DNA from: Cubamyces lactineus
Lineage: Eukaryota; Basidiomycota; Agaricomycetes; Polyporales; Polyporaceae
Direction: 5' to 3'
Assembly: GCA_022376465.1 (NCBI GenBank)
Contig: JACDTU010000031.1
Coordinates: forward strand, 1 to 64,000
Length of the DNA: 64,000 nt
The stretch's first letter is position 1. Each line of letters starts with the position of its first letter. Both the position numbers and the translations under genes were made by a program. Below the pieces are notes generated by a model. That model made no database searches. It was not told where the DNA came from and was given only the letters and a program-made list of their open reading frames with translations. Below, in pieces: positions 1 through 10,383 of this stretch.

Positions 1-77
1 CTCGCGCGCCTCAGCAGGTGGTGGTTCGCCACTACGAACGCTCGCGCGTGCACCCACAACTGAGCCTTCCCGATTTG

Positions 78-102
78 GTAAGTACGCGAGTTGTGTACTT
101 AC
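78..102. repeat. 8-bp inverted repeat
   Basis: GTAAGTAC at 78-85 is the exact reverse complement of GTACTTAC at 95-102, with a 9-nt loop. The left arm reads as a fungal 5' splice site on the plus strand, and the right arm reads as the same signal on the minus strand. No function is assigned. Confidence 0.5.
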
Positions 103-1676
103 CGCGCCTTCGGTCCTCTCGATCTTCATGCTGACCACGATCTCCTAGGTGCTCCTATTCCTCTGTTCTTGCTTCCGGCTACTTGGCTCTTGTCCGGCCT
201 TCTATGTTTTCGACATAGCTTTCCGGCACTATCCGTCTTGACAAATGCTTCCGTTCCTTGGCATACGACTAGCGGGTCCCCTGGAACTCATGCAATAGCG
301 ATATGTACATGGGCCCAGGTACGTACTAACCCTCAAACTTTTCACAGTTCGTACTAACCTCCTCCAGACTCGTCTTGCTGTTCCTTCCGCGACGCGCGCA
401 AGTTCTGGCTCGCACAGCCATCACTCTCGGCCGCCGTCGCTCCTGCATCATCCGTACGTACTATTCCTTTGCTGACCGAGCTCGCGACATGCGCGCGTGT
501 CGCGCACGTCCTCGCGCGAAGGTTCTGGGGTGTTGTATGCGTTACAATGCCCCGGAACCTTTGTTCCTAGTCCGTACTTCGATGCTAACCATGTCCTTCT
601 GCGTTCTAGGTCTTCCCCGCATCCGTCGTGTGCCGGAACCCTCAAGCTCTCTCATTTTCCAGGGTACGTACTAACCCCAGGAACTAGCTTCGGCTGGTTC
701 CTGCACACACAAACTGACACTGACCCTCGCGTCTGCAGATCCCTACGTCTGGAACGATCTGCCTCTTCCATCCTCCGTCGGTGCTGCTGACTTATCCGGA
801 CTCGCGCATTCGACCAACACCTTCGGACATCGATCCATTCGTTCCGTCGACCTGGTCGAGCTCGTAGCTACTTACTATGTGTCTATAGCTGTCTGTACCT
901 CCATCGGGGATAGCATGCGCCTCGCGCGGTGCCGTCTCCAGCTCCGTCTGAGGGGGCACCTTGTTTCCGACATCTGTACACGCGTCCGTCTCGTTCTGCA
1001 GCAACACTCTTCCGTCCTCCGCTTCCCTCGGACTTCGGACCTCCGACATCGATGCTTCCGCCTCAAATCTGGGCCTAAACTCCGGTGCTGCAGCAGCTGC
1101 GGCACCTTCCGTCCGTACTAACCCATATCTAGGCACCTTCCCTTCCGACTCCGGGCGTCCGTGTCCGTAGCGTGCTCGTTGCGCGCTCGCATGTGCTCGT
1201 CGTGTACGAGCTGCTCGTCGTTGTCCACTGACTTCTTGTCGTTGTCCTTGTCGAACTCGCACTCGGGTTTCGTCTCGCTGCCTCTACTAACCGCGTTCTC
1301 CACAACAGCTACCATCGACAGGTACGTACGTGTATCTAGGGTACCTCCGCCGTCGCCGACGTCCGTCAAGACTTCCGGGCGTAGTCTACTTAACTCCGGT
1401 CACCTCGGCTTTCGTCTTCGACACCTTCCGCACCCTCGTACTCGTCGCCCTTCGCGTCTCTGGCCACCATCGCTTCGGCCTCCTTGGCGCACACGGTATC
1501 TCCTGCAGCCTCGGTGTTCGCTCTCCTCTCAACTCGCGTTCTCGTCCCGTCCAACTCACCCTCGCCCACTGCTGCTCACGCAACACACGGCTCTTTGGGA
1601 TCGTTGTCTGGGGGGCACACAGTACTCCCGCGCACGCCGCGAGGCACACGCGCGTCGTGTTCTCTCGCTTCCACAG

Positions 1677-1725
1677 GTACGTGCTGGCTGTCATTCCCGT
1701 GTCTGCTACTAACATCTCTTTGCAG
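1677..1725 (+). other. Intron-like unit (49 nt)
   Basis: The unit has a GTACGT donor, a TACTAAC branch box at 1707-1713, a pyrimidine-rich tail and a TTGCAG acceptor at 1720-1725. It has all the marks of a basidiomycete spliceosomal intron, although the flanking exons encode no protein I recognise. Confidence 0.5.
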
Positions 1726-2489
1726 ATGCGCGTCCTTGCGCCGTACTTATACCCGTCTCGCTCAATACCCTAGAACTAACTATACCGTTCCATCCCCTTC
1801 TTCCGTTCTCTAGACAGTTCCGTGGGCTGTGCGCCGGCTGTGCATTATGCGCGGCTGTGCTACTGCCTCGTCCTGCCTCTGCATTGCCTCGCGTACATGT
1901 GCTACTGACCTCCCGGGGCTGTGCGCACTACGCGTACTTGTCCTGTTCTGCGTCGCTTCTACTAACCCCGGTAAGTCCTGTTCAGTCTTCCACAGTGCTG
2001 GGTCCAGTTGTACCTGGGGCATTTGCCCTATGGACTCCTGCCTCAGCTCTGTTGGAATTCCGAATTAGCTACCGCTATCCTTGCTCGTACGTATTACGCA
2101 TCGCCCCACAGTCAGAAAAAAGACTAAGGCCTCTGCATGTGATTATCGTAAACACTCGCGAAGTACTCTGGCGATCAAACTTTGTTTGTTGTGGCGTTAG
2201 ACTTTTAGACTTTAAGCAATTAAGCATCAAGCATTCCGTCCACAAAATCTGACCTCCAGAGTCCTGTACTCTTCCGCCTGCTACGAAAACGCAACTACCC
2301 ATTCCTAGTCCAAAGCTCTCCGTTCTGCTCGAGCCATACGCTACTATGCTCCCTTGTTGAACTACGAACGACTCCCCGAGTCCTATCGTCAAAGCTCCTG
2401 CCGAGCTCGGCATCGTCCCGGCGATCAAACGCATGCTATCTCGTGACGTCCTCGTGACGTATTTCGTACTCTTGTTGGGCTCGGCAATT

Positions 2490-2634
2490 TCCCGATACGC
2501 AATGCTCTCGTAGCATGGGTCCGGCGGATCTTACCTACGATTCCCCGACGCGCAATGTCATCGTGACATGGGCTCGGCGGATCTCGTGAACGACTCCCCG
2601 ACACGCAATACCATCGTGGTATGGGTTCGGCGGA
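2490..2634. repeat. Three hairpin repeats with exact 53-bp period
   Basis: Three units begin with CCCGA-type sequence and end with CGGCGGATCT. Each contains a 6-bp stem closed on a TCG loop, at 2502-2516, 2555-2569 and 2608-2622, so the spacing is exactly 53 bp twice. Stem arms are ATGCTC/TAGCAT (one mismatch), ATGTCA/TGACAT and ATACCA/TGGTAT. The arms change together between units, which keeps the pairing. An outer CCGA/TCGG stem is present in units 2 and 3. It could be a structured RNA segment, a protein-binding array or a repeat from an unseen mobile element. Confidence 0.7.
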
Positions 2635-3581
2635 TCTCGCTGCCTCTTATCGCTTCCTAATTCGTGTCTGCGTGGTGCCTCGCTGCGGCACATGTCTGAT
2701 CTCCGTTCTTCCACCGACTCGTCATAAACTCCGCCGACTCACTCGAGTCATCATCCGGTGATTAGAAGCTGCCTTCTATCACATGTTCGCGCTTCGCATT
2801 TGTCCTCTATTCAGACCGTGATCCCATGACTACCTTGTGGATCAGCTTCTGAGCTTCGTGCCCTAGTTCCTGGATCCTTGGTACCGTTCTAGCGTTAACG
2901 TGGTCGCTGAAGGTCCGGAGAACCCTGACCGGTTCCATTCCTTATCATAGACGCTCGTCAATCACCGCCGATACCCTGTCGCCTGTACCTCACATATACG
3001 GACGGCTTCTGGATCTGCAACGTTCGCAACTTCTCCTTCTTCGCCACCCCCCCTGCTGCTATGTACGCTGCACCGAGCTCTTAGCTTTGCCCTGGGGCTC
3101 CGCTGTGTGCACCGACCACCTCGTACGTAACAGCATCTCGTCTACTTGTCGCTGGTACTCACTCGTCCCTCCTGTTCTCGCAGACGACTCTCGTAGTCAA
3201 ACCGTCAAGAATGGTTGGTCGGAGCAGCACTGTTCTTCTTCCGTCTTTCGGTACGTCTACCTCCTCTCGTTCGCAGAACCTGACTCATGATTCCCTACCG
3301 CTGCAGGTATCCACGGATGGTTGTCATACACGCGCAACCGTCTGTGTGAGTCCGTCCTTTCCTTCTCGCATCGACTCCCCTTTCTCGTAAGCACGTCTCC
3401 CCTCTCGCTCTATGGGTTGATTCTGACTCTCTGTCTGCAGTATACCCGTCTATGCATCTCTTCTTTCACGTTCTTCCTTAGTCATGGTACTCGGTCTCTG
3501 GCATCGCGTTATCTACGGTTTTCTAATGTTTGGAGCACTGGTCGTCGTAATCACACACTCGGAGGGAAACTCTGTGTGACC

Positions 3582-6500
3582 TCAAGCAACTAGCGACCAC
3601 GCTTCCAAACACTTCCCGTCCGGCAACCACACTCCATACGGTTTGAACTGAGGCTTCCATCTGGGCGTGTTAGCGATAACCAACGGCGCATCTGCCTGTC
3701 CGAATAAGTGCTGTAAGACTAAGAAGTCGTCTCCATGCGCTACTGATGTGAGCATTGGGGGGAGGTCTCCCTGGCCTGTGCTGCCCTGGATTCCATTCAC
3801 CACTATGCTGTCATCGGACTGAGTATCGTCTATACTGCCTCTGTCGTTGTCTTCTACGTCTGCGTCTCCTGAATCATCGGCCCCATGTTCGGCAACTTCT
3901 GAGATTTCACCCGGCTCCATCTCTTCAGTACTTACACCGACTGCCCTACGATTCCGTGTCTCGAATGCGACCTCCTCCATTGACTGATACAAGTCTGCCT
4001 GCGTGTACTTAGGCCATACTCGCCGTCTAGGGAGTCTCCGATCTCTCTGCTCCTGCTCCCACTCTTCGTCCGTATCATTCCGTTCTGTATCGTGGTCTTT
4101 CTTCAGTGCTGCGTTCGCTATCTTAGCACGTTCTGACTCGTGCGGAAAGTACACCATGTGTAGCACACCGTGTCCTTCCCGATACTTGCCATCTATGCGC
4201 ACTAATACGTTCCGTAGAACAAATATGTGTTCCTTCTTTGAGATTCCGGTCATCCAATCTTCTCTAAGCTCAAGCTTGTCTGACTCGTACACCTCAATGG
4301 ACTCGATCTGCGGTTGAGAAATAGCTCTCGGGAGACGGTGTCCATGACAGAATTGCCATAGAAGCTTTGAGTACATCTGGTTTTCCAGATTAGCTTCGCT
4401 GACTTCCTGCTCTGGATCCATCTCACTCGCTTCCTCGCCTGCTTTCCAGTCCCACGGATTGTATTCTGGAGTAGACTCTAGCGACAGATTCACTTGCGAC
4501 TCCTGTTCCTCTTGAACTGAAGCTACGCGGGCTCCGTGCCACCAGTCTGGTACTTCGGGACCTCGATATCTGTGCCACTGATTGGACCCTTCGCCAGGTG
4601 CCCTTGCTGTGTTCGGACTAATCACCGATGCGCAGAGTTCTCTAGCCTTCCGTCGTACTGCTTGCTGTGTCTCCGGCGATGTAACTAACATCCCATAGGT
4701 ATGCAATCCATCTCCTGACCGAATGCTAAGATAGACTCCATCATCTGTGTCACTAAGTGCCATACGATTGAGCTCTTGCCAAGGTCTCCCAAGTATTCCT
4801 GCCTCCGTCAAATCCTCGACAACATGCAAGTCTACAAAGGCCGAAATGGTCCCTACGGTAACAAACGCCTTCCATACTCCTAAGCATCTGAGACGTGACC
4901 CTGTAACATTCAACAGCTTCTCTGCCTTACGTGTCAGCGGGTGTGCCCATCCTATGGCTCGCCAGATATTAGCATGAATGCAATCAATCTGAGATCCAGT
5001 ATCAATTAAGAACGGGAACGTATACCCTTCAAGCCAGACTCGCATCATCAGCAGCATCCCTGGTGCCTGTTGCTGAGCTACCCTCTGATTGCTAACCTCC
5101 CCTTCGGTCAAAGGTGGTTCTTCTACTCGGAGTGAATTCACAGTCATCTCCCGCAAAGTATCATCTGCTGACTGCTCAAACCACGTACAACTTGTCGAGT
5201 CATACGGCACTACCTTGACTATCACGTGTCCGTGACATCCTCCAGCTCGGTTGAATAGCTTGGCATCCCTTAACAGGAATGTTCGGCTGATCACACCCGG
5301 ATCCGGATTCTGTAACTCCAACGATGTACCTGTCATGATCGTGCATGGTCCAGCCTTCGCGAACGTACTCCCAGGATTCCGCATCTCCATGAAACGCCAC
5401 ACTTTCCGATACATATCTCTCTCCCACTTCTCGTCTTCTTCATCGGAGTTCTCCCTCAACGACAATAACCCAAGCACATGGTCTAGACCACATCCTTCGT
5501 CCTGGTCACTATCTGAACATAAGTCGGAGTCATCCGGACCTTCCGGTTCCGTATCTGCGACTTCCTTCTTGTCAGAGTCTGTGCTTACTGCCTCTTGAGC
5601 TGGCTCTCCTCCTGAGTCACCCCTCCCGTCGTCCGCCGAGGAATCTGACATCGTGTCCGAGATCTTGTCTGAGTCTGAGTCCTCCTGTTCTATAACAGCA
5701 CACTTCGGATCTCCTTGGTCCCACTCCTGCACAATCGCTGAGAACACACCCGGTGCATCTCTGCTTGCGAGCGACGTAGTAACCAATAGCTCTGACTTCG
5801 CGTAACCTTTCTCGTTCGGGAACGTGAGATAGGTTCCATCATCTCGTTCTTCAATGCCAATCTTGTGCGCACGCTGCCATGGTCTGCCCAGAAGCCCGTC
5901 GAACGGTGGGTTCTCTGCTACATATGCACTGATTGGTGTCTTAACATGCCCAATCTTGAGAGGGATGTCTTCAACTAGACCAAGCAATCTACCAGATCCT
6001 CCATTCGCATCATTTATCGAGATCGCTTCACCAGTGTTGATGGGCCTGCGAACTATGTTCTTGCACACTGCCTCGCTGATGATGTTCAACTGCGAGCCTG
6101 TGTCCACAATAAACGATACTGGCTTCTGATTACATTCCATTTCCAAGCGGATCAGAGATCCTGCCTTAGATGTCACCAAGTGCGAAGCGGGAGCAGGTAC
6201 GGTATCAGCCTTCTTGACCTTAAGCACCTCCTGCAAGCAATTAGCTACATCCTTGGAAACACCCACAACATCCCGTACCGACAAGGTAACTGGAGCATTG
6301 AGGATCTTATCCAACACGGCAGTCGGATCCACGTCCTTACTGATCTGCGAGGCCCTGGCGGGTACTCGAGCACGGTCGCTAACAGGTACGCTGTTCGACT
6401 TCTTCTGACGCTGATTCAGAGCACGATCTTCAACCATCTCTATATCTTTGTCTGGGTTAAAGCTCTGGGGCTGTGTCTCTACGGGCGTAAGGCGTTGCAT

Positions 6501-8063
6501 CGGGAACCGAGCCATAGGCACAGTTGGCTTCTGGCTAACTGGCTCCTTCTGCTTCCCCTTATCCTGAAAAGACGACGAGCTTGGACCTTTGTCAAACACC
6601 TGCTTCCGGTACGATCTAGTCTCACGCTGAGTACGCTCAACTGGATACACCAACACGTCTGCGCTGTCCTCTGCTTCCTCATTGCCGTCTCCTGCAAGTC
6701 GATCACCATACGTCACAAAGTGCACATCTGGGAACGCTCGCTTGACTGCCTGCACTAACGTCTCTCCCATGTTACGTCTCACGAGAGAACCATCCGGCAA
6801 AGTCCACCTTCCTCTGAAGTCCTTCAGAAGGAGACCATCCTTCAGATACTTCTGGAGCTGGGGACACTCACCTATGATGTGCCCTATCTCTCCGCAACCA
6901 AAACATCCTCCTGCGTTTGGCAACGGTTGCCTGTACGACAAGAATCGGTTAGGGTCCGGACGAGATATATGCGGCGGCATCATCCTCCTTCCGTCGACAC
7001 GGTCGGGTGCAGCCTGATTCACCTGCGGGCGAGGCAAGCAATCAGCAGCAATAGGCTTCATAGTGCATGCCTTCAGAAACAACAATCCATACTGAGGATC
7101 ATTCAGTGACAACTTCTTCATCTTTTCGACCAACTCGTCGAACTCCTTCTCTTCCACTTTCGTCTCCTTTCCGGCCTTATTCTCCTTCTCCACGGCTCGC
7201 GGCACTTCTTGCGGCAGCGCCCTATTGAAATCTTCGTCGTCCGAATCTTCATCGTCATCCTTCCATCCCGACTGAGTCTTCCTACTCTTTGCCAATGTCT
7301 TCTTCGTCCTCTTCGTGCTGGGCCTCTCAAGTTCCCGCAGATCATCTGACTGGTCTTCATCAGAGTCGTCCTCGTACCAATCTTCCGATCCAAGCCTCTC
7401 TGTGTCAAACCTATCCACTCCCAGAATTGCCTCGGCGGCCTTCCTGATAGCTTCGGGCTTAAACGGCTCAGCCATGTCATGACTCGGGTCCTTCAAAAGA
7501 ATCCTAGCTTCCAATCGCTTCCGGAATGGCCCATATAAGCCTGTCCACATGTAGTAGGCGTAGTCATCGGCGGTGAGCTTGCCTTGACCCTCTAGCCAAC
7601 CAGCAATACGGATAAACTTACGAAGGTACCTGCGCCAATCCTTCAACTCATGGATAGGCTGCTTCCTAGAATGAGCGACAAAAGCTTGAAGGTCACGGAT
7701 CCTGAAACGCTTATCTTCGAGATCAGCATTCCAGAAAATGCGAACATTCTGCTTCAGCTCCTCCCAGTTATGCGACCTATACGCTGAAAATCCCTGAATT
7801 GTCTCGCGAACAATTTTGCTGCAGTAATCCACTATGGTCTCGCATTTCTCACGAGGCGAGAGGTTATGTAACATGGCTAGCCTCTCAAACCTATGCAAGA
7901 ACTGCTCCACCTGAGCCGGATCCCCTTTGAACGTTTTTGGGGCCAGCTTTGTCCCTTCCATCGGCAGGTCCATGACTGAACGTGACGACGGGATGGAAGA
8001 AAGATCGCTTCCATAGGACGGGCTGTGTGCTCTACTGCTACGTGCATCCATTGTCGATGACAT
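3582..8063 (-). CDS. Retrotransposon Gag with CCHC knuckle and two retropepsin-like domains
   Basis: This is an intact 1493-aa ORF. Residues of about 40-200 are a helical gag-like region (from KTFKGDPAQVEQFL to about RRYLRKFIRIAGW). A CX2CX4HX4C zinc knuckle (CFGCGEIGHIIGEC) lies near residue 385. Two separate aspartic-protease-like segments follow. The first has FIVDTGSQLN near 651 and GLLGRPW near 723. The second has FLIDTGSQID near 1018 and GILGRPW near 1089. Acidic, low-complexity linkers separate them, and there is no reverse transcriptase in this ORF. Gag of Ty3/gypsy elements packages the RNA, and the protease processes the polyprotein. Two DTGS domains in one ORF are unusual. The length is far above a typical gag of 300-500 aa. 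Confidence 0.85.
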   Translation of the reverse strand: MSSTMDARSSRAHSPSYGSDLSSIPSSRSVMDLPMEGTKLAPKTFKGDPAQVEQFLHRFERLAMLHNLSPREKCETIVDYCSKIVRETIQGFSAYRSHNWEELKQNVRIFWNADLEDKRFRIRDLQAFVAHSRKQPIHELKDWRRYLRKFIRIAGWLEGQGKLTADDYAYYMWTGLYGPFRKRLEARILLKDPSHDMAEPFKPEAIRKAAEAILGVDRFDTERLGSEDWYEDDSDEDQSDDLRELERPSTKRTKKTLAKSRKTQSGWKDDDEDSDDEDFNRALPQEVPRAVEKENKAGKETKVEEKEFDELVEKMKKLSLNDPQYGLLFLKACTMKPIAADCLPRPQVNQAAPDRVDGRRMMPPHISRPDPNRFLSYRQPLPNAGGCFGCGEIGHIIGECPQLQKYLKDGLLLKDFRGRWTLPDGSLVRRNMGETLVQAVKRAFPDVHFVTYGDRLAGDGNEEAEDSADVLVYPVERTQRETRSYRKQVFDKGPSSSSFQDKGKQKEPVSQKPTVPMARFPMQRLTPVETQPQSFNPDKDIEMVEDRALNQRQKKSNSVPVSDRARVPARASQISKDVDPTAVLDKILNAPVTLSVRDVVGVSKDVANCLQEVLKVKKADTVPAPASHLVTSKAGSLIRLEMECNQKPVSFIVDTGSQLNIISEAVCKNIVRRPINTGEAISINDANGGSGRLLGLVEDIPLKIGHVKTPISAYVAENPPFDGLLGRPWQRAHKIGIEERDDGTYLTFPNEKGYAKSELLVTTSLASRDAPGVFSAIVQEWDQGDPKCAVIEQEDSDSDKISDTMSDSSADDGRGDSGGEPAQEAVSTDSDKKEVADTEPEGPDDSDLCSDSDQDEGCGLDHVLGLLSLRENSDEEDEKWERDMYRKVWRFMEMRNPGSTFAKAGPCTIMTGTSLELQNPDPGVISRTFLLRDAKLFNRAGGCHGHVIVKVVPYDSTSCTWFEQSADDTLREMTVNSLRVEEPPLTEGEVSNQRVAQQQAPGMLLMMRVWLEGYTFPFLIDTGSQIDCIHANIWRAIGWAHPLTRKAEKLLNVTGSRLRCLGVWKAFVTVGTISAFVDLHVVEDLTEAGILGRPWQELNRMALSDTDDGVYLSIRSGDGLHTYGMLVTSPETQQAVRRKARELCASVISPNTARAPGEGSNQWHRYRGPEVPDWWHGARVASVQEEQESQVNLSLESTPEYNPWDWKAGEEASEMDPEQEVSEANLENQMYSKLLWQFCHGHRLPRAISQPQIESIEVYESDKLELREDWMTGISKKEHIFVLRNVLVRIDGKYREGHGVLHMVYFPHESERAKIANAALKKDHDTERNDTDEEWEQEQRDRRLPRRRVWPKYTQADLYQSMEEVAFETRNRRAVGVSTEEMEPGEISEVAEHGADDSGDADVEDNDRGSIDDTQSDDSIVVNGIQGSTGQGDLPPMLTSVAHGDDFLVLQHLFGQADAPLVIANTPRWKPQFKPYGVWLPDGKCLEAWSLVA

Positions 8064-8148
8064 CGGAATTCTACGCGCTGGAACGATAAACTTCTCTACT
8101 TGATTCCTGATCTATTGCGTACTGAAACTGAGACACTCTCTCTGTGCC

Positions 8149-8166
8149 CCCTCGCGGTGGGCTCCA
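8149..8166 (-). promoter_or_regulatory. Primer-binding site of the gypsy element
   Basis: Two bases after the LTR terminus (CGCGACA, ending at 8169), the minus strand reads TGGAGCCCACCGCGAGGG. The TGG start is complementary to a tRNA CCA end, and the rest would pair with a tRNA acceptor and T-arm with discriminator U. This fits minus-strand DNA priming by a cellular tRNA. I cannot name the tRNA from the window. Confidence 0.65.
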
Positions 8167-9188
8167 GATGTCGCGAGTGGGGTCGGTCTCGGTCCTTTGC
8201 TTGGCTAGGGACTGATGGGTGCGTGTAGCACACTCAAAAGCGGAAGTATGTATGCAGAAAGCGTAAAGGATCGCACCTCACAGAAGTGACGAGATACCTC
8301 CTAACTGACTACTGACAGACTACCTATGGACTACCTTACTCAAAACAATCAAAAATCTTCGACCGAGGGTGGGATACCAACAGTTCTATGAAGATCAAAA
8401 TGAAAGAAATGAGGGGTGACACAGAATACGTTTCTCGAATACGAGTCTCGAAACGATTGAACCAAAAGACCTCACGTTGCCGCAAAGCTTGTCGGTTTTC
8501 CTCCTTTCCAGACAGTGGCTCTGCCGAGTTGGGGGTGGCCCTTACTTGGCGAAGTACGCTATTAATAGAATCTACGGAATTAACTAAGTCTATCGAACCT
8601 AGTAAGATTAGACCTCTACTTCCCAGGTCGTAATGATCTCGAAACCTTCCCAGAAACCTCCGGTAACTACCAGAAAGCTTCCTCCACCTACTCTAGAACG
8701 TACCGATAGAGCTGGTAGAGTTTCCCCTAACTAACCCACACGGCGTGCACGCTCTCGTCAACGGTCAACGGTCTAAGAACCGCCCTATCCCGTTCTTCCT
8801 TCGATCTACCGACGTGTATCTGCACTCAGACTGCGAAACCCCAGACTCGGCTGCGAAGGTCCAACCTGTAGTGACTTACGATATAACTCGTGGTTCTACC
8901 GAGCGATGGTAAGGCCCAATCGAACGTGTTCCACACGGAGAACTATTTGAACGATTGCCCTACGATGACTCGCGCAGAAACCTTCCCTGCTGCTGTACTT
9001 GCTGAGAACTTGACGGCGATTGCTGGACTTGCTGACTATCGACTCGAACTTGCTGCCTTGCTGGTTTGCTGGTGCTTGCTGATACTTACCGCAGCTTTGC
9101 TGGCTGGCTTCAGACTTTACTCGCTTGTGAGAAAGTCCTACTGTGATCTCTTGATATGATTCTCTCTTTTCCGGGGCCTTGCCAGTCG

Positions 9189-9200
9189 AGTATATATACT
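9189..9200 (-). promoter_or_regulatory. TATA element of LTR A
   Basis: The palindrome AGTATATATACT lies in a segment conserved in LTR B (17479-17490). It sits downstream of the LTR ORF and is the likely core promoter for the genomic transcript, so U3 would be about 1.3 kb and R-U5 about 1 kb. Confidence 0.6.
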
Positions 9201-9760
9201 CTCCCAGAAAGCTTCCGGCGCATTCTATCTACATTACTAACTACTTACTAATGTATGACTAACTAGTTCTCTGAACCTTCCATAACATTCTAGGGTGTTC
9301 TACCAAGGTCTGGGATGCTCCAGGCTTTGCAAATTACCCTGCCAAACGGCTGTGTACACTGCCCCAAGGCTGTGCGGTCACTGCCTCCTCTAAGTCTTTG
9401 AAGTCCCGGAAGATTCCAGGCTGTGAACTGCCTCAAGAACCTTCTAGTTCCTCCTTGTGTGTTCTAGTATCCTCTAGCATGAGCTGGAACATTCTAGAAC
9501 AGTGTATGGCTGCGCCATTGGTTGTCGTGTCCGAGGCTGTTCATGGCTGTGCGTTGCTAGCTTCACAGCCTCGATGGCAACACCGTATAGCCTTGCATAG
9601 CCTCGTTGCTGGTAGTACTGCCTCAGATACCTCTCTTAGGTATGCCTCTGGCATGAATCTGGCAATGGAAAAAGTGATGAACGTCCATTGAGATCGCGAA
9701 AGGAGTGACTGTCCGAAAGAATGACTGTATCTAAGAAGTCCATGTCCGATACCCGTTCCC

Positions 9761-10383
9761 TCAGCTCGCGTACAGATACTGGAATTCCCCCTGAATGTGG
9801 TCATCCAGTTCCCACTCGTCGATGTTCGGGGACTGTCCAACCACTGTGGATGTGTGAGATTCCAACGTGTACATATGAGCGAAATGAAAAACTTGCCCGA
9901 GTTGTGCCGGTCGCTGTCGGGTCGCAACCATCCAAGCCAGCTCCGCAACCGAATGTACCACCACCGAGTCCCTTCGAAGAATGCGTAGGGGACTGCCAAG
10001 GTGACACTGGCAGGGGAGTGTGGGTGTTCTACCCACAGAACGATGCGCGTCTGCTGGTATTCGACCACGCGCGTGATTCGCCCCGTGAAACGTCGTTGGT
10101 CGGGGAGCACTAGTCGGCAGTAGCTTCCCACCCGGGGAACAAACCATCGTGGGCGCGCCTCCTTGTTTGCGGGTTCAACGTCTACCCACACATCTCGCTC
10201 GTCGACTTCCTCGCCTAACGCGACTGGTCGTAGCCGATGCGGGAAGAGGCCGTCGGGTCGGAAAAGAACGTGGTGGTCCAGGCCATAGGCTACTACGGGG
10301 CAGCGGGGTATTTGGTCTGGCTGAACGTCTCGGGGAATCGCGTGCTGGACAGCCAAGGGAAGATCGAATGACACGCCGACCAT
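9761..10383 (-). CDS. LTR-encoded spliced ORF, copy A (unknown protein)
   Basis: This is a 189-aa protein encoded inside LTR A. Exon 1 is 10383-9897 (487 nt) and exon 2 is 9843-9761 (83 nt). They are joined across a 53-nt GC-AG intron (GCAAGT donor, CACAG acceptor). It starts MVGVSFDLP and ends with a WELDD...GEFQYLYAS tail. The middle is rich in basic and aromatic residues (VPRVGSYCRLVLP, RRFTGRITRVVEYQ, FFEGTRWWYIRLRSW). The plus-strand copy at 16301-16920 has identical exon lengths and differs by roughly 12 percent of residues, many of them conservative. I recognise no family. The ORF lies upstream of the TATA box, so it would need its own promoter or read-through transcription. Confidence 0.7.

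Larger units (their letters stand above)
1..3581. other. Gene-poor, intron-signal-rich repeat region
   Basis: No ORF here resembles a known protein. The plus strand carries seven perfect TACTAAC branch-site boxes between 324 and 1966 and several GTACGT or GTAAGT donors. One complete intron-like unit lies at 1677-1725. Similar donor-acceptor pairs occur near 3246-3275 and 3389-3443. A stretch near 1371-1396 matches, with one indel, the minus strand near 10603-10628 beside the upstream LTR, so the two places share a repeat family. A degraded, intron-bearing mobile gene or retroelement leader is my best guess. The sequence alone does not settle what it is. Confidence 0.4.

Noticed and set aside
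792..1262. 156-codon minus-strand ORF near the window start.
   Set aside because: It is a low-complexity Arg/Ala/Glu-rich frame in a region whose plus strand carries splice signals, with no homology recognised.
2490..2634. CRISPR-like array from the regularly spaced repeats.
   Set aside because: Only three units, the constant part and the stems form one 53-bp tandem unit without unique spacers, and the genome is eukaryotic.
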